In this document: positions 15,556-22,830 of the stretch, piece by piece
Numbering within the stretch: the stretch's first letter is position 1
How the letters are laid out: every line of letters begins with the position of its first letter
DNA from: Flavobacteriia bacterium
GTDB taxonomy: Bacteria; Bacteroidota; Bacteroidia; Flavobacteriales_D; Crocinitomicaceae
Assembly: GCA_016183815.1 (NCBI GenBank)
Contig: JACPDW010000009.1
Span: 1-45,964, forward strand
Direction of reading: 5' to 3'
DNA length: 45,964 nt
Notes under the pieces: generated by a model
Told to the model about the DNA's origin: nothing
The model's database searches: none
The model's input: the letters and a program-made list of their open reading frames with translations, nothing else
Position numbers and translations under genes: made by a program

Positions 15556-16674
15556 ATGTCTTTTGAACTAAAAAATATTTATTCCATTTCTTTTTTTGAA
15601 CAGTATCTTAAAGACTTCAATAAGGTTTTACCTATAATTAGTAAAAAGGACTTTTTTTCGCTTATTTTTAATGATAAATGGGATTCCTTCGAACTTAAAC
15701 AACGAATGAGTCATATTGCTCAAACTTTGACCGTTTTATTGCCTGAAAAATATGATGATGCTATCGAAACAATTAAAGAAATTATAACAGTTCATCAGAA
15801 AAAGGGAAATAACGGTTTTAATTTTGAGTATATGTTTTACCCTGAATTTGTTATTTTAAATGGGCAAAATCATTTTAAAACTTCCATATCTGCTATGGAA
15901 AACATAACTCAATTTACCAGTTGTGAATTTGCTGTAAGGCATTTTTTTCAAAAAGATTTTAATCCAATGATGAAACAAATGCAAGAATGGACAAATCACA
16001 CTCATCCTTATGTTCGACGTTTGTCCTCCGAGGGAAGTAGAACACGTTTACCTTGGGCAATTAAAGTTCCAGATTTATTTAAACATCCTGATAAAATATT
16101 AACTCTATTAGAAAAATTACACAATGATGAAAATGAATGGGTGAGAAAAAGTGTTGCAAACAATCTAAATGATTTGTCAAAAGATTTTCCTGAACAAGTT
16201 TTACAATTTACAAAACAAAAATTAACTCATTCAAATAAAAACAGTGTACAACTTTTTAAACACGCCAATAGAACTTTATTGAAAAAGGGAAATGAAAAAG
16301 CTTTGTCGTTTTTCGGTTTTAATAAAAATACTCAAATAGAAGTAAAATCTTTCACGATTAACAATCCTAAAATGGTCGTTGTTGTTGGTCAAAATTTAGA
16401 GTTTGAATTAGAACTGAAAAATACTGAAAATTCTAATCAACAAATACGAATTGAATATCTAATCCATTTTTTGAGAAAAGATGGCACTCATTTTTGCAAG
16501 GTGTTTCAATGGAAACAATTTTTTTTAGGAGCAAATGAATCATGTCAATTAAAAAAATTCCATTCATTTAAAAAAATAAGCACAAGAAATTATGCTTCTG
16601 GAACACACTTTTTAAGTCTTCAAATAAATGGTAATGAGTGTTTTAAAAGTGATTTCTCTTTGTTTGATTCTTAA
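15556..16674 (+). CDS. AlkC-type DNA alkylation repair protein
   Basis: A 372-residue protein of the AlkC/AlkD HEAT-repeat DNA glycosylase superfamily, which removes alkylated purines without flipping the base. Diagnostic segments are WDSFELKQRMSHIAQTL (about 42-58), FEYMFYPEFVILNG, FAVRHFFQKD, MQEWTNHTHPYVRRLSSEG and SRTRLPWAIKVP, then LEKLHNDENEWVRKSVANNL. From about residue 265 a beta-rich Ig-like domain follows (VVVGQNLEFELELKN ... NYASGTHFLSLQING), as in AlkC rather than AlkD. The stop TAA shares its bases with the convergent stop of the next gene. The specific lesion repaired (3-methyl-cytosine or 3-methyl-adenine) cannot be read here. Confidence 0.85.
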   Translation: MSFELKNIYSISFFEQYLKDFNKVLPIISKKDFFSLIFNDKWDSFELKQRMSHIAQTLTVLLPEKYDDAIETIKEIITVHQKKGNNGFNFEYMFYPEFVILNGQNHFKTSISAMENITQFTSCEFAVRHFFQKDFNPMMKQMQEWTNHTHPYVRRLSSEGSRTRLPWAIKVPDLFKHPDKILTLLEKLHNDENEWVRKSVANNLNDLSKDFPEQVLQFTKQKLTHSNKNSVQLFKHANRTLLKKGNEKALSFFGFNKNTQIEVKSFTINNPKMVVVVGQNLEFELELKNTENSNQQIRIEYLIHFLRKDGTHFCKVFQWKQFFLGANESCQLKKFHSFKKISTRNYASGTHFLSLQINGNECFKSDFSLFDS

Positions 16675-17699
16675 TTTATCGTTTTTAAAGCCAATTCATC
16701 ATCAATAGCTTTTTTCTTTCTTGTGATTTCAAAATTTCCCATTTTAAAGTAAAATCCACCTTGTTTTTGACTTGTAGCTTTGGCTGTTCTTAATTCTAAA
16801 TTTGTGTTCATCTTGTCGTTCAAAGTGTTGGTAATGAATTTTATTGGTTCTTTCATTTCCTTTATAGATAAATAAGAAGAATTTGCTTTTTCTTCATTTT
16901 TATTCTCAAAATCATTGTTCATAGTTTGAGAAACAAATAATTCTTTTTCTTGTAAATCTTCGAGTAAAAAAGTGGTCAATTGTTTGTTTTTTAACATAAA
17001 ATAATTGTTTACTTTCATGCTACTGTCTTTACTGAAAAATGGGTTGTTATTACTTATTTGGATAGATTTGTATTTATTACTTTTATTTACAATATTGTTT
17101 TTTGTCAATTCTTTTTCAAAAGGCATTTCGATATTTTTATTTTTCTTATTGAATTTTTTATCAATATTTTGCGAGATTGAATAATTTTTATTTTGCTCAT
17201 ATTGAACAGGATAAAACAAAAACACAAGTAAAATAATTGAAGCAATAGCACTTATTACATAATAAAATGGTCTGATAGTACTTTTTTTAAGGTTAGATGA
17301 AAAGGGATATTGTATATTCTCTTTTGGTAAAAAGGTTTTTTCATATAAAAGAAATGTTTTTTTCCAACTTGGATTTTGTTGAAGAAAATCTAATAATTTT
17401 TGTTTTTTTTCTGGGATTAAAGTGTTTTCATAAAAAGCAATAATAAAATTTTCAATATTTGTGGGTTGAATCTCTTCATTTTCATCAAATATTTTTAATT
17501 TATTTTTAAAAGAATCATTTAAAATTGGGTTAGTAGAAGATTTATAAGTGTCAAAGAAAATATTCTCGTCTTCCAAAATCAAGTCAGGATGGTGATTTAA
17601 AAAAATGAGCAGCTCGTTTTTATCTTTTTCACTAATAGTTCCTTCTAAAAGATCTAAATAAAAACTTTCGTAATTTTCTATGTTAATTGTGTTACTCAT
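16671..17699 (-). CDS. Putative anti-sigma factor, single-pass membrane protein
   Basis: A 342-residue protein with one membrane helix at about 146-164 (YYVISAIASIILLVFLFYP). The N-terminal cytoplasmic part opens with YESFYLDLLEGTISEKDK, where the anti-sigma zinc or helical domain would be expected, and has two similar segments ending NHHPDLILEDE and QQNPSWKKTF. No zinc-binding HxxxCxxC is visible. The periplasmic part is Asn/Lys-rich and ends with FYFKMGNFEITRKKKA. Its start overlaps the ECF sigma stop (ATGA), the usual arrangement for a sigma factor and its membrane-bound regulator. The role rests mainly on position and topology. It has no FecR-like domain. Confidence 0.6.
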   Translation of the reverse strand: MSNTINIENYESFYLDLLEGTISEKDKNELLIFLNHHPDLILEDENIFFDTYKSSTNPILNDSFKNKLKIFDENEEIQPTNIENFIIAFYENTLIPEKKQKLLDFLQQNPSWKKTFLLYEKTFLPKENIQYPFSSNLKKSTIRPFYYVISAIASIILLVFLFYPVQYEQNKNYSISQNIDKKFNKKNKNIEMPFEKELTKNNIVNKSNKYKSIQISNNNPFFSKDSSMKVNNYFMLKNKQLTTFLLEDLQEKELFVSQTMNNDFENKNEEKANSSYLSIKEMKEPIKFITNTLNDKMNTNLELRTAKATSQKQGGFYFKMGNFEITRKKKAIDDELALKTIN

Positions 17700-18181
17700 G
17701 CTACTAAATCCTTGTCTTTAATGTAATTTTTTAATTGTTGTCGTGCTCTAAAAATATATACTTTTACTTGAGAAGGATTTAATGAACAAATTTCACCAAT
17801 TTCATCATAAGAATACCCTTCGTAATCTCTTAACAAAACAAGAGTTTTTTGTATTTCTGGCAAGGTGTCTAATGCTTTTTCTAAAACTTCTTTAATGTCC
17901 ATTTCTGCTGGTTTGTAGAAGAATTGATGTATTGGTGCTTTTTCAATATCTCCAGATTTTTTTTCATTTTTTATCCAATTTATAATAGTATGATATGCAG
18001 TTGTAAACAAATAGGATTTTACTTTTTGAGCATCAACCTCTTGATGTTTGTCCCATACTTTCATAAAAGTTTCTTGAACAATATCTTGAGCATTCATTGC
18101 GTTTTTCAAATGTTTTAAAGCGAAACGATAGATAGAATCGGCATAACAATCAACTGCTTCATTATATTCTTTTACGTTCAC
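17696..18181 (-). CDS. ECF-type RNA polymerase sigma factor
   Basis: A 161-residue group IV sigma factor. Region 2 (about 8-75) includes YRFALKHLKNAMNAQDIVQE and TFMKVWDKHQEVDAQKVKSY, the core-binding and -10 recognition part. Region 4 (about 105-155) includes LPEIQKTLVLLRDYEGYSY and DEIGEICSLNPSQVKVYIF, a helix-turn-helix for the -35 element. No region 3 is present, as in all ECF factors. It is co-transcribed with the membrane protein that follows by a four-base overlap, implying control by an envelope signal. A TGTAAC/GGTCTT pair upstream suggests autoregulation. Confidence 0.93.
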   Translation of the reverse strand: MNVKEYNEAVDCYADSIYRFALKHLKNAMNAQDIVQETFMKVWDKHQEVDAQKVKSYLFTTAYHTIINWIKNEKKSGDIEKAPIHQFFYKPAEMDIKEVLEKALDTLPEIQKTLVLLRDYEGYSYDEIGEICSLNPSQVKVYIFRARQQLKNYIKDKDLVA

Positions 18182-18198
18182 TAAACTATTTTTATTAT

Positions 18199-18226
18199 AA
18201 GACCAATGTACAAATAAAAAGTTACA
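18199..18226 (-). promoter_or_regulatory. Possible ECF-type autoregulatory promoter
   Basis: On the minus strand TGTAAC (18221-18226) is followed by 16 bases and GGTCTT (18199-18204). This is the form of many ECF promoters (AAC-containing -35, GTC-containing -10). The predicted start would be about 10-15 bases before the sigma ATG at 18181. No TAnnTTTG promoter is seen in the same gap. Confidence 0.45.
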
Positions 18227-18231
18227 GTCAA

Positions 18232-19488
18232 TTAATTTTTTTTTAATTTATCTAATTCATCCCAAAAGTTTGGAAAACTTTTATTAACTGATTCTGAATG
18301 ATTTATTTTAATTGGATCTTGAGTAAACATCCCAGCAATAGCAAAAGACATCGCTATTCTATGGTCATGATAAGAGTTAATTTCTACACCTCCATTAATT
18401 TCTTTTTTACCCTCAATACACAATTCATCATTTTCTGACAAATAGACATTGATGTCTAATTTTTTCCATTCATCGATTAAAGCAGTTAATCGATTACTTT
18501 CTTTGTGTATCAAACGATGTGCACCCTTCAATTTAGATAATCCAAGCGTAAAAGCAGCGCAAACACTCAAAATAGGTATTAAATCTGGGCAATCAGAACA
18601 ATCAAAATTTAAATTTTTCCTGCTTTTCCCATCTATTTTTAAATATTCCTTTTCCCATAAAAAGTGACAATTGGATTGCTCCAATACTTCAATTATTTTT
18701 TTGTCGGCTTGCTTGCTATTTTTATTTAAGCCATACAAATGAATATCTTGACCTAAAGCAGCAGCAATAATAAAAAATGAAGCACTACTCCAATCACTTT
18801 CAATAAAATAATTTGTATGTTCAGCTTTTTGTTTTCCTCGAATAGAAAAGGTGTGCAAATTAGTGTTTTCAATTTCAAGACCAAATGATTTCATCACATC
18901 TATTGTCAAATCGATATACGGTTTACTATTCAATTTAGGTACATGTAAAAGTGAGTTTTCTTTTGCAAAACAAAGTGAGATTAACAATCCTGATAAAAAT
19001 TGTGAACTTTGTGACGCATCTATTGTTATCTCGCAACCTTTTAAAGGACCTCGTATTTCGAAGGAATTTTCTTCTGAAAAAGGAATAATCTTTACCCCAA
19101 AAAAAGGTAAAATTTGTTGATAAAATTCCATCGGACGTTTTTGTAATGTTCCTTTCGCTTCAATTCTATTTTTACCTTCAAAAAGTGCTAAACAAGGTAA
19201 TAATAATCTAAAAGATAAAGCACTTTCTTGAATTTCAATTGAGTCAATAGAAGCAAAATTGTTTATGCCTTCAACTTCATATTTTTGGTCATCTAATTTA
19301 ATGACATTTGCACCCATTTTTTGAATTGCAGACAATAAAGTCTGTTCATCGGCACTGTTTCCAATTGGAAATATGGTGGATTTGCCTTTTGCTAATGCAC
19401 TTAATAAAAGGGCACGTTGACTAATACTTTTAGAAGGTGGAACACAAATTTTTCCTTTATATAATCCTGGAAAAACAATTGTATTCAT
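18232..19488 (-). CDS. aroA: 3-phosphoshikimate 1-carboxyvinyltransferase (EPSP synthase)
   Basis: EPSP synthase joins shikimate-3-phosphate and phosphoenolpyruvate in the sixth shikimate step. The 418 residues contain the expected binding residues: PPSKSISQRALLLSA (Lys20), LQKRPM, ESDWSSAS, DCPDLIP (catalytic Asp), ESNRLTAL (Arg), YHDHRIAM (His-Arg) and SVNKSFPNFW (Lys). At the PEP/glyphosate loop the sequence is ESALSFRLL, residues 88-96, with Ala90 where E. coli has Gly96 and Arg94 at E. coli Arg100. The start overlaps the stop of the DAHP synthase gene (ATGA), so the two shikimate enzymes are coupled. Confidence 0.95.
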   Translation of the reverse strand: MNTIVFPGLYKGKICVPPSKSISQRALLLSALAKGKSTIFPIGNSADEQTLLSAIQKMGANVIKLDDQKYEVEGINNFASIDSIEIQESALSFRLLLPCLALFEGKNRIEAKGTLQKRPMEFYQQILPFFGVKIIPFSEENSFEIRGPLKGCEITIDASQSSQFLSGLLISLCFAKENSLLHVPKLNSKPYIDLTIDVMKSFGLEIENTNLHTFSIRGKQKAEHTNYFIESDWSSASFFIIAAALGQDIHLYGLNKNSKQADKKIIEVLEQSNCHFLWEKEYLKIDGKSRKNLNFDCSDCPDLIPILSVCAAFTLGLSKLKGAHRLIHKESNRLTALIDEWKKLDINVYLSENDELCIEGKKEINGGVEINSYHDHRIAMSFAIAGMFTQDPIKINHSESVNKSFPNFWDELDKLKKN

Positions 19489-20564
19489 TCAGAATCAATG
19501 TTTGGATTCATGATGGATAATTGATGTCTAATTGACTCTTGATGAATAAATTCCATCATTTTTTGAACAAACTCTTCACTTAAATCGTATTCATTTGCTT
19601 TTCCAAGACGATAATCAAAAACAGATTTCCAATGTTTTTCTTGCAAAATTGTCATGTTATTTTTCTGTTTTATTACAGCTAATTGTTCACTTAATTTCAT
19701 CCTTGAGGAAAGCAATTCAAAAATTCTGTCGTCTAATAAACCAATTTTATTTCGATACGATTCCATTTCATTTTGGTGACTTGACACAATTTTATTTTCC
19801 CTCAAAACCAAACTGTTAATAAGAGTTTTAAGTTCCTCAGGCGTTATTTGTTGACTAGCATCAGAGAGTGCTTCTGCTGGATTGGGATGGGTTTCGATAA
19901 ACAAACCATTGAAATTCATATCCATAGATTTCTGCGATAATTCAAGCAATAAATTTCGATTACCACTGATATGGCTTGGGTCACACAAAATTGGGATTTC
20001 TGGAAAATATTGTTTAAAAGCAATTGGTATTTCCCAAGCAGGCACATTACGGTATTTATGATGAGAATAGATAGAAAAACCACGATGAATAACAGTAATA
20101 TCTGTTAAATCGTTATTTAAAAAGCGATCAACAGCTCCCATCCATAATTTCAGGTCTGGATTAATAGGATTTTTTATTAAAATTGGAATTTTTGTACCTT
20201 TTAATGCGTCTGAAATCTCTTGAACAGTAAAAGGATTTACAGTTGTACGTGCACCTATCCAAAGAACATCAATTTCATTTTTTAAACACTGTTCTACATG
20301 TTTGGCGTTTGAAACTTCTGTACAGACTTTAAGATTGACTTGTTTTCCTGCTTCTTTCAACCATTTTAAACCCTTCTCCCCCACTCCTTCAAAGGAATCA
20401 GGGCGTGTTCGTGGCTTCCAAATCCCACCTCTTATAACTTGAGTTGATGTATGTGTTTTTAGACGATGAGCAACTTCATTCATTTGAGCTTCGCTTTCTA
20501 CACTACATGGCCCTGAAATTAAAAATGGGCGTTCAGAACTTAAAATGTGTAAAGAAAGATTCAT
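19485..20564 (-). CDS. Bifunctional DAHP synthase / chorismate mutase
   Basis: A 359-residue fusion. Residues 1-260 are a type I (beta-subclass) DAHP synthase with FLISGPCSVESEAQM, the signature GGIWKPRTRPDSFEGVG, KVCTEVS, WIGARTTVNPF, VIHRGFS, CDPSHISGNR and FIETHPNPAEALSD. It condenses PEP and erythrose-4-phosphate to start the shikimate pathway. Residues 270-355 form an AroQ-type helical chorismate mutase (MESYRNKIGLLDDRIFELLS, RMKLSEQLAVIKQKN), which directs chorismate to prephenate and in such fusions also acts as the feedback sensor. It is followed directly by aroA and preceded after 18 bases by the TonB receptor gene. Confidence 0.95.
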   Translation of the reverse strand: MNLSLHILSSERPFLISGPCSVESEAQMNEVAHRLKTHTSTQVIRGGIWKPRTRPDSFEGVGEKGLKWLKEAGKQVNLKVCTEVSNAKHVEQCLKNEIDVLWIGARTTVNPFTVQEISDALKGTKIPILIKNPINPDLKLWMGAVDRFLNNDLTDITVIHRGFSIYSHHKYRNVPAWEIPIAFKQYFPEIPILCDPSHISGNRNLLLELSQKSMDMNFNGLFIETHPNPAEALSDASQQITPEELKTLINSLVLRENKIVSSHQNEMESYRNKIGLLDDRIFELLSSRMKLSEQLAVIKQKNNMTILQEKHWKSVFDYRLGKANEYDLSEEFVQKMMEFIHQESIRHQLSIMNPNIDSE

Positions 20565-20582
20565 TAACTTCTTATACTTAGG

Positions 20583-22823
20583 TTATAAATTATTATTTAT
20601 GTTTTGTTGAGAACGATCTACTCCCCAACTAGCAAAAACACCAACAAAAATACTCATTCGAGCAGGAGGACCCACTTCTTCCCTAATTAAAAGTCCATTT
20701 TCATCAGTAATCTTTGAACTATAATTATAATTGAACACTTGTTTTTGATAAAAGACATTATTGACACCAACTACAAAAACCATGGTTGTTTTTTTAACAC
20801 TTTTTATCCAATTAAAACTAAAATTGTTTGAATTATAAAATGGCGTTCTATCGGTTAAAAATTCATCTGCTCCTTTATTTGGATTATAATAGGGTCTTCC
20901 CAATGCCCAGTTATAACTCCAGTTGATTCCAAACATTTTTTTTGGCCAAAACTTTTTTATAACAATACTTCCCGTATGTGGAGCAGAAAAGGTCGGACGA
21001 GCTAATGAAGGATAATTCAAATAATCTCTTTTTGTATCTAAATAACTGTAACTAATCCAGTAATCTAAACCTTTGAAAGTTTTTTTATCTCTAAAAAATA
21101 GTTCAATCCCTTGTGCATACCCTTTACCATCGGTGTTGATAATGTATCGATTGCTTGGATCGGTTTTTACTAATTGATAATATCCTTTATAAAAAATTTG
21201 TGTTCTAAAAGTGATGAGTTTACTTATATGCTGAAAAGTTAAAATGTAATGATCAGCTCTAGAAAAATTAAAGTTAGTGGCTAATAATAGATAATCTCTG
21301 TTTGGTGTTTGATAAAACATTCCATAATCAAAACTGGTTTGTGTGTTCTTACTCAATTGATAAGACATACTAAACCTTGGAGCTAAATTATATTTTTTTG
21401 TAAGGTTAGTGTATTCGTATCGTAATCCAGGTCTTAATGCAAATTTATTACTTAAATAGATATCCGATTCGACAAAAGAGGCAGTATAATTTTCAAACAT
21501 TCTGTTTTCAAAATTAAACCAATCAAAATGATACCTGTTCTTATCCTCATTGTACCAATTCTCTGCTCCAAAACGTATAGCTGAGATTCCTTTAAGTTTT
21601 TTTTCTAAAACAGCTCTTATTTGTGCCATTGTTTTAATGGATTCTATTTCTAAAGCCGCATTATCAAAAGTGGGATCTCCTGTATTTTTCACCTTTTCAT
21701 TTGATTGGTTTTGAAGTTCTTTAAAAATATCGTCTTTATTGTAACTATAACTTGCCACCAGATAAGTTTTCCAAGAGTTTTTTAATAATTGTTTCCAACT
21801 CACATTTCCAAAGAAATTAGCATTAGAAATTTTAAAAACATTTTTTAAATCCAGACTGTCTAAAGAGGTGTATTTTATCCCTGTTGTACTTTGATTTCCA
21901 TAAAAATAGGTTTTAATTATTCCTTTTTTTAATTTATATCGGTAATTAAAATCCATATTATGAGCTGTTGGAGGAATAAAAAAATCTTGTTTTTGTTGGA
22001 TTACCATCATATATAAGGTTAGATTTGCATAAGAATAACTTGCACCATATCCGAATTTTTTATTTTTAGATAAGCATTGGAAACCAATATTTGCAAAAAT
22101 GGGTGAAAACCCCGCTTGAATCTCAGTTTCGTCTGGTAAATCTACACTTTCTAAGTTGAGTACTGCACTTAAGGCCTGACCATAAAGAGCACTATAACCG
22201 CCTGTGCTAAAAGCAGTATTATTAAACAAAAATGGAGAAAAACGTCCTCTTTGAGCAATTCCAGGAACCGAACTAAAGAAAAAATTATTGACAACTGTTC
22301 CATCAATAATAATTTTACTTTCTTCTGCCGAGCCACCTCTGATAAATAACCCTTCTGATTCGCCAACCCTTTGTGCTCCTGGTAAGGTTTGCATGGTAGC
22401 AGAAATGTCTGCATTGGCTCCAGCAGTCGTAACAATATCTAATGGTTTTAAGACGGCTGCTCTTTTTTTATCGTTTGCTTCAAATGAACCCGCAGTAATC
22501 GTTACTGCTTCTAATTCGTTAACCGTTTTTCTTAAAATAAAATTTATAACAAGGTTATCTTTGTCAAGATTTATTTTTTGCTCTATGGGTGTAAAACCTA
22601 TACCACTTGCTTCGATTATATGTTCACCTTTTTCATTGGTTTGAAATTCAAATTTGCCTAGTGAATCAGAGACTGTCCCATCGTAAGTGTTTTTGAGTGT
22701 TAATTGAATTCCTTTTAATGGTTTTCCTTTACCGTTTTTGACTGTTCCACTAACAATTACATTTTGTGCATTAAAAAGTAAAAGAGAACAACAAAAACTT
22801 ACAAAAAATAAAATAGTTTTCAT
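20583..22823 (-). CDS. TonB-dependent outer-membrane receptor
   Basis: A 746-residue protein. A signal peptide (MKTILFFVSFCCSLLLFNAQ) is followed by a carboxypeptidase-regulatory-like domain at about 22-100 (VSGTVKNGKGKPLKGIQL, DSLGKFEFQTNEKGEH), a plug at about 120-235 (LFIRGGSAEESKIIIDGTVV, STGGYSALYGQALSAVLNLE) and a beta-barrel with aromatic girdles to the C-terminus. There is no SusD-like partner, so it is not a glycan-uptake pair. It lies seven bases after the large metalloprotease gene, suggesting that the two act together, for example protease and peptide uptake. Substrate unknown. Confidence 0.9.
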   Translation of the reverse strand: MKTILFFVSFCCSLLLFNAQNVIVSGTVKNGKGKPLKGIQLTLKNTYDGTVSDSLGKFEFQTNEKGEHIIEASGIGFTPIEQKINLDKDNLVINFILRKTVNELEAVTITAGSFEANDKKRAAVLKPLDIVTTAGANADISATMQTLPGAQRVGESEGLFIRGGSAEESKIIIDGTVVNNFFFSSVPGIAQRGRFSPFLFNNTAFSTGGYSALYGQALSAVLNLESVDLPDETEIQAGFSPIFANIGFQCLSKNKKFGYGASYSYANLTLYMMVIQQKQDFFIPPTAHNMDFNYRYKLKKGIIKTYFYGNQSTTGIKYTSLDSLDLKNVFKISNANFFGNVSWKQLLKNSWKTYLVASYSYNKDDIFKELQNQSNEKVKNTGDPTFDNAALEIESIKTMAQIRAVLEKKLKGISAIRFGAENWYNEDKNRYHFDWFNFENRMFENYTASFVESDIYLSNKFALRPGLRYEYTNLTKKYNLAPRFSMSYQLSKNTQTSFDYGMFYQTPNRDYLLLATNFNFSRADHYILTFQHISKLITFRTQIFYKGYYQLVKTDPSNRYIINTDGKGYAQGIELFFRDKKTFKGLDYWISYSYLDTKRDYLNYPSLARPTFSAPHTGSIVIKKFWPKKMFGINWSYNWALGRPYYNPNKGADEFLTDRTPFYNSNNFSFNWIKSVKKTTMVFVVGVNNVFYQKQVFNYNYSSKITDENGLLIREEVGPPARMSIFVGVFASWGVDRSQQNINNNL

Positions 22824-22830
22824 TATTATT

